A stretch of 64,000 nt of DNA from Sodalis ligni (GTDB lineage Bacteria; Pseudomonadota; Gammaproteobacteria; Enterobacterales; Enterobacteriaceae): the NCBI RefSeq assembly GCF_016865525.2, contig NZ_CP075169.1, positions 4,464,337-4,528,336 of the forward strand, written 5' to 3'. Made by a program: the position numbers and the translations under genes. A model generated the notes under the pieces. It searched no databases. It worked only from the letters and a program-made list of their open reading frames with translations, and had not been told where the DNA came from. Shown one piece after another: positions 45,894 through 54,293 of this stretch. Each line of letters begins with the position of its first letter. The stretch's first letter is position 1.

Positions 45894-46280
45894 TTACATC
45901 GCCGGGCAATCATCCATCTCCCCTTCCCTCATGTTGTTAATCACCCACGTCACGACACCCCAGCACTGCAACCCATCAACGTCATCATCGTCGGGTATGG
46001 GTATCGTTTGTCCCGGCAATTCGAGATTGTCAAACCGGCGACGCGGCGAGACAACATACCGGCAGATAACCAAGTCGCCGGCGAACTCAACGACAACGAT
46101 ACTACCGTGGATGGGTTTCACTGATCTGTCAATGACCAGTAGCGCGCCAGCCAGTACGCCGGTGCGCGGCGCCCCATGTCGGGAGTGCATAAAAAAGGTA
46201 GCCGCCGGACGACTGATGCACATTTCGTCCAGGCTGAGCGATTTTTCTTCATAGTCTTTTGCTGGAGATGGAAAGCCCAT
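45894..46280 (-). CDS. UmuD'-like (HumD-like) SOS protein lacking the Ser-Lys dyad
   Basis: A 128-residue protein of the UmuD/LexA fold. It begins MGFPSPAKDYEEKSLSLDEM, i.e. at the position where UmuD is cut (Cys-Gly, then GFPSPA), so the gene encodes the processed form directly. Aligned to UmuD, the catalytic Ser60 corresponds to Gly36 and the Lys97 region to Cys73/Arg74 (LLVID and HGSIVVVE anchor the alignment). It should therefore be unable to self-cleave. Phage P1 HumD is a known precedent of a pre-cut UmuD' homologue. A near-perfect LexA box lies upstream. No umuC partner is adjacent. Confidence 0.85.
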   Translation of the reverse strand: MGFPSPAKDYEEKSLSLDEMCISRPAATFFMHSRHGAPRTGVLAGALLVIDRSVKPIHGSIVVVEFAGDLVICRYVVSPRRRFDNLELPGQTIPIPDDDDVDGLQCWGVVTWVINNMREGEMDDCPAM

Positions 46281-46295
46281 AACGCATGCCTCTAG

Positions 46296-46315
46296 TACTG
46301 TTCATGCATACAGTA
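46296..46315. promoter_or_regulatory. LexA box of the UmuD'-like gene
   Basis: TACTGTTCATGCATACAGTA fits the SOS consensus TACTGTATATATATACAGTA in both 6-base arms. It ends 15 bases before the start codon of the minus-strand gene. Confidence 0.9.
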
Positions 46316-46639
46316 TAAGTGGTAAATTTTAAGCATGTAAACAGGCCAAACGCCGGTTAAACGCAACGCATTGAGCGCTGGCGGAATTTATTTGTTTTCC
46401 GGTACGATAACCTTGTTTCCATTATGTTCCATTTGCTGCGATCGTTTGGGCCTACCCTGGCCCGTCTTTTTTAAAACATGTTAACATTCAACTGCAATCA
46501 TGCCAGCATTGAATAGAACACCGCTCCCGCCAGCGTCGGAGGTTATTGCAATTTTGAGTTAAATCCACCTTGCGCTTCAAATTCAAATCAGCAAGAATAC
46601 GTGACATCTGACATCCTTTAGTTCGTATAACGATAATTA
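46316..46639. other. Gap between the SOS gene and the acyltransferase remnant
   Basis: These 324 bases are without a convincing frame. The left side is the divergent promoter area of the SOS gene. The right side is AT-rich and may have held the promoter of the acyltransferase gene. No repeat or RNA gene was recognised. Confidence 0.4.
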
Positions 46640-47744
46640 ATGAATTATCAGAAACAGGCCATTATGGAAAATACAACAATTACCAAAAGAACTCCTCATC
46701 TTGACGGAATTAGGGGTATAGCGGCGTTGTCCGTTGTGTTATTTCATTTTGCCAGGGCATTTGATAACTCAGCAATTTCTTACATTCATATAGTTAATCG
46801 AACCTTTGTTAGCACTTTATGGAATGGTCATTTCGCAGTTGCAATATTTTTTGTTCTAAGTGGATATCTTTTCTTCAAAAATTCTATTCATCCACCTTAT
46901 TAAAAGGATTAGAGGCGGGGCTAAGCGATTCCTAAGACTTAGTGTGCCTATTCTTTTGTTTGCCTAACTGCATATGTGCTTCACAAACTAAATTTGTTTA
47001 CTAATAAAACAGCGGCGCTTTCAAATGGTTCTGATTGGTTAGGAATCTGGTACAAATTCGATCCAAGCTTAAGTTTGGCATTTACTGAATCATTCTGGAA
47101 AGATTTTGTTTCATTCAATCCCTTATACACATACAACTCAAATCTCTGGACAATATCATATGAGTTATTTGCAGTTCTTGTAGTTATCACATCAGCGATT
47201 TTTGCAAATTATTAAACAACGTTTTTCAGTTAGTTCTTTTAGTATCCATAGCAGCACTATGTTACGGAACACACTACTTTGAGTTTATGCTTGGGGCATT
47301 GATGGCCCTATTGCTGCTCATAAAAGATGTAAACATACCGTTAGAAGTTGCTTTTATCATACTAATAATGTCAATGTCAATGGGGTCTTTAGTACTGCCA
47401 AGCCAGTTTATGCCTTTATGGAGTGATCTCTTTTACCCTATAGCGGCAACATTGCTTATCGCGACCGTGAGCAAAAATAAAACTCTTGCAAAATATTCTC
47501 AAACCGAGTTTTCATTAAGCTTGGAGAATTGTCATTTGGATTATATCTTACACATTTCCTATCTTTAAACAGTGTTGCATCGACTACATTTTTAAAGACG
47601 GGGTCGGTAAAGATCACTTTCATATCTTACGCGATATCAACAATGATCCTATCTCTTGCATTTACTTATGCAATAGATCAGCCTTGGATTAAATTTTTAA
47701 ACAATATTTTTAGCAAAAGTCATTTAAACCTAAGCAAGCTATAG
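46640..47744 (+). pseudogene. Acyltransferase-3 (OafA-like) remnant, probable lysogenic conversion gene
   Basis: Pieces in different frames make up one membrane acyltransferase. The N-terminus has the family motif HLDGIRGIAALSVVLFHF (46640-46900), where the Arg and His are the conserved pair. Next come KRFLRLSVPILLF (about 46930) and NLWTISYELFAVLVV (about 47130). LVLPSQFMPLWSDLFYPIAATLL (about 47440) follows, and the last helix FGLYLTHF begins at 47532. Breaks lie near 46885 (frameshift), 46960 (stop), 47216 (stop) and 47525 (frameshift). It is very AT-rich. Such genes in phages O-acetylate the host O-antigen and change the serotype; the start may also be ATG 46664. Confidence 0.8.
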
Positions 47745-47836
47745 TTTGAACATTGAAATAGTCTTAAATTTTAATAAATAAGACTCACCAGTGCAAGACT
47801 TATTTAAAATTTGCTATCGGAGAGTTATTTAAGAAT

Positions 47837-48003
47837 TTATTGGGCCGAAAAACTCGCCATTTTATAAGTCCAGTCAATATCAACCGGTGAATCATCGGGA
47901 ATGAGTACCGCCGTTGCGTTATCCGGCCAAATGATAGGAGGAATCCTTCCCATATAACAAGATTCACGACAATTTCGGCGTTGATGAGCGCGTATCTAGC
48001 CAT
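47837..48003 (-). pseudogene. Small tail-fibre-associated protein, frameshifted
   Basis: ATG 48003 overlaps the tail-fibre stop by one base. The first part MARYALINAEIVVNLVIWEG resembles the start of small proteins encoded after phage tail-fibre genes. A one-base indel near 47940 moves the sense into another frame, which continues PPIIWPDNATAVLIPDDSP..IDWTYKMASFSAQ to TAA at 47837. Uncorrected, the frame instead runs 22 codons past that stop, to about 47800. Confidence 0.6.
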
Positions 48004-48949
48004 TAAGCGTACTCCCAAACAGTAACCTGCCCATTGGCACCGTAACCGCCAGTTAACACTACTGCTGAATTTTCTGTGTTTGCTGCCCTGATCCAGCTGA
48101 CCCTGGTGATATACCGTTATTACCATTAATGCCGACGCCATTTAATGAGCCGCCGCCGCCTAATTGTGATGATCCCCCCGCACCAGGGGCTACAAGTAAC
48201 GTTGATACTGCAAAGGATATTCCGCCTGGAGAGCCAGAAGACGCTTGGATATTAGCTCCTGTTGGTAGCGCTCCTGTTGGTGCACCCGTCACAGAGAATG
48301 GAGGGGCAGTAGGCCCGCGACGGGCGCCAGGTGACCCACCAGGGCAGGACAGAAGTGAGCCAAACGATGAATTCCCCCCCGCGGTTCCGGTACCACCTGC
48401 TAAAGGCACGCCGCCGGCACCAATAATGACTGATACACCATTGAATCCACTAGCATAGCGTCCCTTACCATATGCTCCAGCAGTGCCTCCGGTACCCATT
48501 GATACGGCCCCGGCACCAGTTGCAGCAGCGCCGCCGCCAGGACCACCAGCCGCTTGGACTTCTACGATTACATTAGTCGTTCCAGGCGTTGCCGAATAAA
48601 TAGCAGAAGAAACGAAAACCTGAACATTGAGTAAACGCCCCTTGAGCGTCCCATCGGTCGACCCGAGATTTGCGAGAGCTGCAGTTTGAGCGGCGCTGCC
48701 GGCTGCCTTGATCTCTGATAAATTATTCGCCTTTTGTATAAACAAAGCCTGGATCGCAGCTAAAACCTGAGTATCAATTGCAGGATTTAGTGCTAACCCA
48801 GCGGACTGAACGATATTTGCCAACTCACGTTGGATTGTATTCAGCCAACCCGCATCAATAATGGTCGGCGGTACACCACCGGCGACATTGCCGTTGGTCC
48901 ATTCGCCGTTAATGTCTGCGGTATTAGTGATATTGCCAATTTTTTGCAT
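48003..48949 (-). pseudogene. Glycine-rich phage tail fibre, frameshifted near the end
   Basis: The N-terminus MQKIGNITNTADINGEWTNGNVAGG is typical of the tail-fibre attachment end in enterobacterial prophages. The middle is Gly/Ala-rich (for example GGPGGGAAATGAGAVSMGTGG), like glycine-rich collagen-type adhesin tips. The first frame stops near 48059 after GQQTQKIQQ. The expected end GAANTENSAVVLTGGYGANGQ followed by VTVWEYA lies in the next frame, after a one-base loss in a G-run at about 48087. Corrected length is about 315 residues. The change would alter only the last ~27 residues. Confidence 0.75.
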
Positions 48950-49001
48950 AGAATCACCCTCGCCAATTAAAGCGCGTATTGAATGGAATAAAAATAAGAA
49001 A

Positions 49002-49598
49002 CTATCCGGCGTAGCCGAATTTTACGATAGTATGCGACGGCGCCAATGCAGACAGCCGGCATTCGAGCCGTTTGTTACCCCAGGAGCGCAGCGGGTCGCC
49101 ACAATAACTCAGCCCTGCCTGGGCATAAATGATAGTGGTTTCAGGCGCGGTAACCAGCCAGACAAACGGCCAGTCATCGCCATTCAGGGCGTCACCACAC
49201 ACCGATAACCCGGCACGGGCCTGACGATATTGAGTAATGGTGATGGTATATCCCAGCGCTGCAGCCACACCGATAAAATAGGCGTTCGACTGACCGCCGG
49301 TGCTAAACAATTTTGTTACCACCGCAGCCTGACGCAGCGCCATGCTGTCGGTTTCACCGATAGCGCAATCATCCGGCAGGCCGAGAGTGTTTTCCCATTC
49401 CTGCAATAAGATTGTGGCCGTGCGGGGGAAGGCGCCCACCAGCAATGCCTGGGCCGCATCGTCGCTGCGCTGATAACTATTAGCGAGTGCGCCCAATACT
49501 GCCGTCTGTGTGGCCTCCGGATCCTTAGGCCATACGGCTCCCACCGGCATTAATGCCTGTAGTGCGGAAGCATAATCATCGACGGTGAATTGGCTCAT
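49002..49598 (-). CDS. Mu gp48-like tail protein (YmfQ family)
   Basis: A 198-residue protein of the YmfQ/DUF2313 family, homologous to Mu gp48, a baseplate component at the tail tip. Typical segments are LQALMPVGAVWPKDP near the N-terminus, EWENTLGLPDDC, and the Cys/Gly-rich end AGLSYCGDPLRSWGNKRLECRLSALAPSHT. It overlaps the gp47-like gene by 4 bases, following the order of Mu 47-48. Confidence 0.88.
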   Translation of the reverse strand: MSQFTVDDYASALQALMPVGAVWPKDPEATQTAVLGALANSYQRSDDAAQALLVGAFPRTATILLQEWENTLGLPDDCAIGETDSMALRQAAVVTKLFSTGGQSNAYFIGVAAALGYTITITQYRQARAGLSVCGDALNGDDWPFVWLVTAPETTIIYAQAGLSYCGDPLRSWGNKRLECRLSALAPSHTIVKFGYAG

Positions 49599-50737
49599 AG
49601 ATACGTCACCGTGCCGCGCACCGGCATCCCGCCGGTGGCCATGGTGATATTGGCCGTCGGTGCGGTCAGGATGAATCCCTCGGTACCCGAGATATCAGCG
49701 ATGGCCGCCAAAATATCCGACAGGTATGTCGTCCCGCCCGGAGCGCCATATTCGAAAAAGACGTTATCAATGGCCGTATCGATAGCCGCGGTAGTCGTAC
49801 TGCCGGCGCTGGACAGCCCGCTGATAGAGAAATTAACCAGCGTTTTAATTGGCGAGCAGACATAGATAAGCGCAGTGGTCGGTTGTAACGGATAGATATA
49901 ATCCGCCACACGGCCCTGATCGCCCGTGGCTTTGACGGCGCCCCAGTCATCGAGTGATGAAATGCCATCGGCGCCGACTGGAAAACCATTATTAGCCGTA
50001 TCATTACCATCGCACATAATATAAACGCCTACCGTGCCGGCCCCCATCAACCGGCGTACCACCCATGCCCTCGTCACGTTGGATACGGCCAGCGCCCAGG
50101 ACTTGTAATCATCGTCATTGCCGCCCTGTGGGGTATTCTGGTAGGCCAGCAGCATTCGAGAGCGGAACGCGTCTTCCGATTCAATATCAGCGCCTCCAGT
50201 AATCGCCGCCACGGCTGTGGCCTGGCTGTTAACGCCCTCGATAGAAACATCCAGCGTTAAATTTGTGCCGGCGTCTGCGTTACCCGAGGCACCACCACCG
50301 GTTGCATCGCCCGCAGCATCGGGAAGAATAGCGGTAATGGTGCCCATGGCCGTTCCGTCCGCGCCAATGGTAATGCCGGAGTCCAATGTGTACTGATATC
50401 CATCACTACGATTTAGGACGACTGCGGACTGTAGAGCGGCTCCGGCAGTACCGGTAAATGCAACCGCTGGACAAGCCGCCGCGTTGGCAGGTTTTTGATA
50501 AACCCGAGATAGTGCCGCCCAAGCGGCTAAAGCCTCGTCAGTAGCGGTAAATGGGACAGATTGTTTCGCTATCCAGTCCAGATATCCATAATGCAGATAG
50601 GCCATGCCGGCATCAGCATCACCCATGATCCCCATGTTGGAAAACCTTAGCAACGCGCCAATATTTTCTAATTCTGACTGAATAAACGCCTGGTTGCGCT
50701 GTCGTAATTCGGTCAACGTCGGTCGATTAAACGGCAT
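49595..50737 (-). CDS. Baseplate J-like protein (Mu gp47)
   Basis: A 380-residue protein of the baseplate J family, forming the wedge of the contractile baseplate. The N-terminus RPTLTELRQRNQAFIQSEL, HYGYLDWIAKQ, and the domain with ESEDAFRSRMLLAYQNTPQGGNDDDYKSWALAV are diagnostic. The C-terminal part ends in a beta-rich region. It overlaps gp48 and is 4 bases after the gp46-like gene. Intact. Confidence 0.92.
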   Translation of the reverse strand: MPFNRPTLTELRQRNQAFIQSELENIGALLRFSNMGIMGDADAGMAYLHYGYLDWIAKQSVPFTATDEALAAWAALSRVYQKPANAAACPAVAFTGTAGAALQSAVVLNRSDGYQYTLDSGITIGADGTAMGTITAILPDAAGDATGGGASGNADAGTNLTLDVSIEGVNSQATAVAAITGGADIESEDAFRSRMLLAYQNTPQGGNDDDYKSWALAVSNVTRAWVVRRLMGAGTVGVYIMCDGNDTANNGFPVGADGISSLDDWGAVKATGDQGRVADYIYPLQPTTALIYVCSPIKTLVNFSISGLSSAGSTTTAAIDTAIDNVFFEYGAPGGTTYLSDILAAIADISGTEGFILTAPTANITMATGGMPVRGTVTYL

Positions 50738-50740
50738 AAT

Positions 50741-51175
50741 TTATTTCTCCCAGACCCAGGAATATTTGAACGAAGATGAAGCGTTGTCCGGCTTGAGGAA
50801 GACGATTTGCATGTACAACCGGCTGGGGTAGACAATCTGTGTCGTGATGGTGACGGTACTGACCACTCCGTCATCCACCAGCCATTGCAGCGCCTCGGTG
50901 GCGTAAGTCTCAGCCCGGGTGGCGGTGGCCGGCGTTAACTTTTGACGGTGCAATAACCATAACCGGGAACCGATAGGATAATCAGCGCCGGAATCCCCCC
51001 ACCAGCCGCGCCGATCATCGCCATCGTAGTCATCATCAGCGCGGGCCAGCCGGTCAGTGAAAAGGCTGATCAGTATGGCGGTTTCCAGATCACTGCCGCT
51101 GAGCAAATCACCCTGCCCGATTTGCCAGTCTCCGACCGACTGTTCACCGTTCCAAATTGTTGTGATATCGGTCAT
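50741..51175 (-). CDS. Mu gp46-like baseplate protein (GpW/gp25-like role)
   Basis: A 144-residue protein of the phage GP46 family. Recognisable parts are LETAILISLFTDRLA, the acidic RADDDYDGDDRRGWWGDSG block and GSRLWLLHRQKLTPATATRAETYATEALQWLVDDGV. It fits the Mu gene order 45-46-47 with 4-base overlaps. Structural role in the baseplate is known from the family. Confidence 0.9.
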   Translation of the reverse strand: MTDITTIWNGEQSVGDWQIGQGDLLSGSDLETAILISLFTDRLARADDDYDGDDRRGWWGDSGADYPIGSRLWLLHRQKLTPATATRAETYATEALQWLVDDGVVSTVTITTQIVYPSRLYMQIVFLKPDNASSSFKYSWVWEK

Positions 51176-51765
51176 TGCACCAACTCCCCGGGCGGCTGGC
51201 TGGTCGCCGTTGAACTGCCGGACTGGACGTTCTTCACCTGGTGATCATGTTCGTTATACGTGTCGCGAAGCTTTTTCATTGTGGTGCTGTTGGTACCGGC
51301 ATTGTCGATGATGTCGCCGCTCACTTTTAACGTTGGGGTATTCATCACTACGCCGGTAGCGGCGTTTATCGTCACCGTGGTTGCATCATTGACCGTTACT
51401 GGCTGGCCCTTTGCCTCCACAATGATCCCGGACTTCGTCAGCTTGACGTATTGCCCCCACTGGTCATAAATCACCGTCTCGCCGGTGGCCAACCCGGTAT
51501 GTCGGTATCCTTGGTGGTTGGAGGCGATGATCACCGCATTGGACCGGTCGCCACCCAGAAAGCCCAGAATGACATCCGTCCCGCCCGGTAGCCCGGAAGA
51601 AAAGCCAAATTCAGCCATCCGTACGGTTTTGTCGCGGACCTCCAGCGGTGTCTGGTATTGAATGGTTTGGGTCACGCCGCTATCTGACATCGACGTCACC
51701 CGGCCAATACCCAGTAGCATTCTGACCTGCCGGTATAGCCGGGAAAGCTGGCCGTTAACGTCCAT
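51172..51765 (-). CDS. Baseplate spike protein (gpV / Mu gp45)
   Basis: A 197-residue protein with an N-terminal OB-like region (RVTSMSDSGVTQTIQYQTPLEV, EFGFSSGLPGGTDVILGFLGGDRS). A repetitive beta stretch follows (VTVNDATTVTINAATGVVMNTP). Near the end it has a histidine motif EHDHQVKNVQSG, similar to the HxH iron-binding tip of contractile-tail spikes. It punctures the outer membrane in Mu. Confidence 0.9.
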   Translation of the reverse strand: MDVNGQLSRLYRQVRMLLGIGRVTSMSDSGVTQTIQYQTPLEVRDKTVRMAEFGFSSGLPGGTDVILGFLGGDRSNAVIIASNHQGYRHTGLATGETVIYDQWGQYVKLTKSGIIVEAKGQPVTVNDATTVTINAATGVVMNTPTLKVSGDIIDNAGTNSTTMKKLRDTYNEHDHQVKNVQSGSSTATSQPPGELVQ

Positions 51766-52834
51766 GGGTTAACTCCATATGGTCCTGATAAAATTCATAC
51801 GGCTGTACCGTAAACGCCGCCGGTGGCATCAAAACCATGCGTGCCGTTGTGCCGCCGCTATCATCTTTTTGATAGGTCACTTCTGACAGAAGCCAGAGCG
51901 CATTTTGCAGCCCGAATGCCGGCAGGGTTATTGGGATGAGCGTGTTGGGTGCCCATAACGCGCCGGCACTGTCGCGCCAACTGTCAACCGTGATCTGCAG
52001 CGTTTTTGAACGGCCGTATCGTCGGTTCATTTCCCAGTCAATACAGCGCTGTGCCTGGTTATGCGCGATCATAGTGCTCTCTACGATCACTATGTGGTTT
52101 CGGTAGCGCATTGTGGCCGCTTCCGGATCACTGGCGGTAGCCAGCGTCACCGAACTGTAGCCGCTATCCGGTGATAGCTCTGTCGCAGGATCCATCGACA
52201 TGGAGACGCCGGTATAATGGGAGAATCGCTCATCGATGGAGGATGTATAGGCGGCGTCCTGAACGTTTTTTCCCTGGGCGATACCGCTGGCGGCTTTTTG
52301 CGTACCCACCCGGGTCAGAAAAAGATTACCGTCTGGTTTGTCGTAATAGAGCAGCCCTGCCCATCGGCTAATGCGGTCAATAATTTCCTGGGAGCTTTCC
52401 CCCCAGTTCAGCGTGAATTGAGGGACGATATCCATGTCAGTAACGTCGGATGACACAGTGATGCCATAGGGCAACGCCAGTTTTCGAGCGATTTGTAAGG
52501 CAGTCGCCTGGCTTATCACATTGTTTTGCCATTCGGCGGAACAGTCCACGAGGTCCTGGCATCTACTGCGCCCTGTCGCCCGCACTTCATGCCGGGCGCT
52601 GGAAATCATGGGTGCCCATATATCCACATAACCGGTTAAAACGATATCGGTACCGATTTTAACGACACAGGGGTCGCCAGGCTTAACCATCTGCTGTTCA
52701 TTGCTACCGGGGTAATAATCCATGAGCGACAGTTCAAAATCGCTGGGGAGGTGTTCAATACTACGTGTCACGCGCACCTCGTCCCAGCCGGATAATATTT
52801 TACCGCCAATGGTCAGGGTTAATTCGTCGCTCAT
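51755..52834 (-). CDS. Baseplate hub protein (Mu gpP / gp44)
   Basis: A 359-residue homologue of Mu gp44 (P), the trimeric hub related to gp27. Segments are LTIGGKILSGWDEVRVTRSIEHLPSDFELSL (N-terminal beta barrel), ATGRSRCQDLVDCSAEW and WGESSQEIIDRISRWAGLLYYDKPDG. It overlaps the spike gene by 11 bases and its start overlaps the N gene stop by 4 bases. Confidence 0.92.
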   Translation of the reverse strand: MSDELTLTIGGKILSGWDEVRVTRSIEHLPSDFELSLMDYYPGSNEQQMVKPGDPCVVKIGTDIVLTGYVDIWAPMISSARHEVRATGRSRCQDLVDCSAEWQNNVISQATALQIARKLALPYGITVSSDVTDMDIVPQFTLNWGESSQEIIDRISRWAGLLYYDKPDGNLFLTRVGTQKAASGIAQGKNVQDAAYTSSIDERFSHYTGVSMSMDPATELSPDSGYSSVTLATASDPEAATMRYRNHIVIVESTMIAHNQAQRCIDWEMNRRYGRSKTLQITVDSWRDSAGALWAPNTLIPITLPAFGLQNALWLLSEVTYQKDDSGGTTARMVLMPPAAFTVQPYEFYQDHMELTHGR

Positions 52835-54235
52835 GAGGACAATGCCTTAAACGTGGTCGGCATAAATGCCGGATGAACCGGATCGGCCATTTTCACCAAT
52901 GATTCAGCGCGGGTAGCATCCTGATAAAGCAGGTTGGCAAGCTTAAGCGCGGGCAACGGGCGGATCACGTTCACGGTTTTTATTGGGGCAAGGTTGGCGC
53001 CGGAGGATTCAAGAGAGGAAACCACATCTTCCCTTAGCACCTGCAGTTCCCGGTAAACGTCATCGTAGCCCGCATCGGCAATCATTAGCGTCGCGGTATC
53101 AATTACCGTAACGACCCGCGATAGAATATCCATGGCATCGTTGTAACTGGACGGGGTGTACTGTGCAGCCGCGTTGGACATCGCGCCTGCGGACAATACG
53201 ATAAAATAATACTGTGCGGCCGCAGCGATGGCGCTATCGCTGGCCGCCGGGCGATAGGTCGCGTCCCTGAACCCGGACAGGGTTTCCCATACCCGGATCA
53301 GATCACTAAGACTGGCTATCCCGTTATTGATGGCATCCACTATTGCCAACACGTTGGCCGAATAGGTGTCAATATCGATTGATGCGAGTAATGCGGCGGT
53401 GCTTTCATGTATAACGGCTCTATTTTCTACCGATACCGCTATTTTTTGCCCCACCACCGTATCGTAATCATCCGTATCCGCCGCGGTACTTATGCTGCCA
53501 TTTGTACCGGAGACACTTCCACCCACCGTTCCGTCGTTGTACCGGCCATAACGGGTGCTGCCAAAGGTAGATTTCAGCGTATTGCTCAGGTTGGTCGCCT
53601 CATCGGCAGTGTCGTTTACCATATTGACCCAGAACGCGCCGATACTTTTCAACGTCTTAATAGCTTGGGTAACTGTACGCAAATCGCCTTTGACTTCGCT
53701 GATCAACGTAGCGGCCATTTTTGATGCGAGCGATAGCCAGGAGGTGGAGACCGTAGATGCTGCACTGGCGGTATCGGTCAGGGCAAAAACTTTCAGCCCG
53801 GATTCAATGACCGTCAAAGTGAATTCAAATACTCGCCCGGCCGGTCCCTCGTTGAGTTTAAGACCGCCGGCGGGGATGCTGACGGTCAAATTCGCCCAGA
53901 GTGGGATGGATTAACGTACCCGGCCCGGCGGTTTCGCAAGCAGCGACCAGAGAATCACGCTGGGTCATTACATCGCCCGCGGCGTAACTCAAGCTGCTCT
54001 GAATGATAAACCCGCGCAGCGTTACGCGCCGAGCCGCACGACCCATGTCTTCCACCCATGCGGTGTCGCGGTAAGGATATTCATGCACGGACTGGCGCCG
54101 TCCAAATGTGCCATCGCCGGCAACAACCGCAAACGGCACGCCGCGAAAGGATGCAGGATGCAGATGCTCAGACCAGCTCCAACTATCGCCAGAACCGCCC
54201 AGGATTGAAGATAATGCGTCGCTCACTAAGGACAT
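52831..54235 (-). pseudogene. Tail/DNA circularisation protein N (Mu gp43), frameshifted
   Basis: The N-terminal part (54235-53890) has the DNA-circularisation family start WSWSEHLHPASFRGVPFAVV and the Phe/Gly block EYPYRDTAWVEDMGRAARRVTLRGFI. After HPTLGE the sequence reads GAATTTGACC where GAATTGACC is expected; one extra T near 53890 moves the frame. The rest (LTVSIPAGGLKLNEGPAGRVFEFTL onward) is open to 52831 in the other frame. Corrected length is about 468 residues, near Mu N (491). In Mu this is a tail protein; the circularisation name comes from the family. Confidence 0.85.
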
Positions 54236-54250
54236 GGTTTACCCCATAAA

Positions 54251-54275
54251 GCAAAAACCCGCCGGAGCGGGTCGG
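54251..54275 (-). terminator. Hairpin between phage N and tape measure genes
   Basis: ACCCGC-TCCG-GCGGGT on the minus strand is followed by TTTTTGC. It lies downstream of the tape-measure gene and upstream of N, inside the tail operon, so it may be a partial terminator that lowers expression of the distal baseplate genes. Confidence 0.6.
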
Positions 54276-54293
54276 GTTTTCTGCCGGTGAAAG

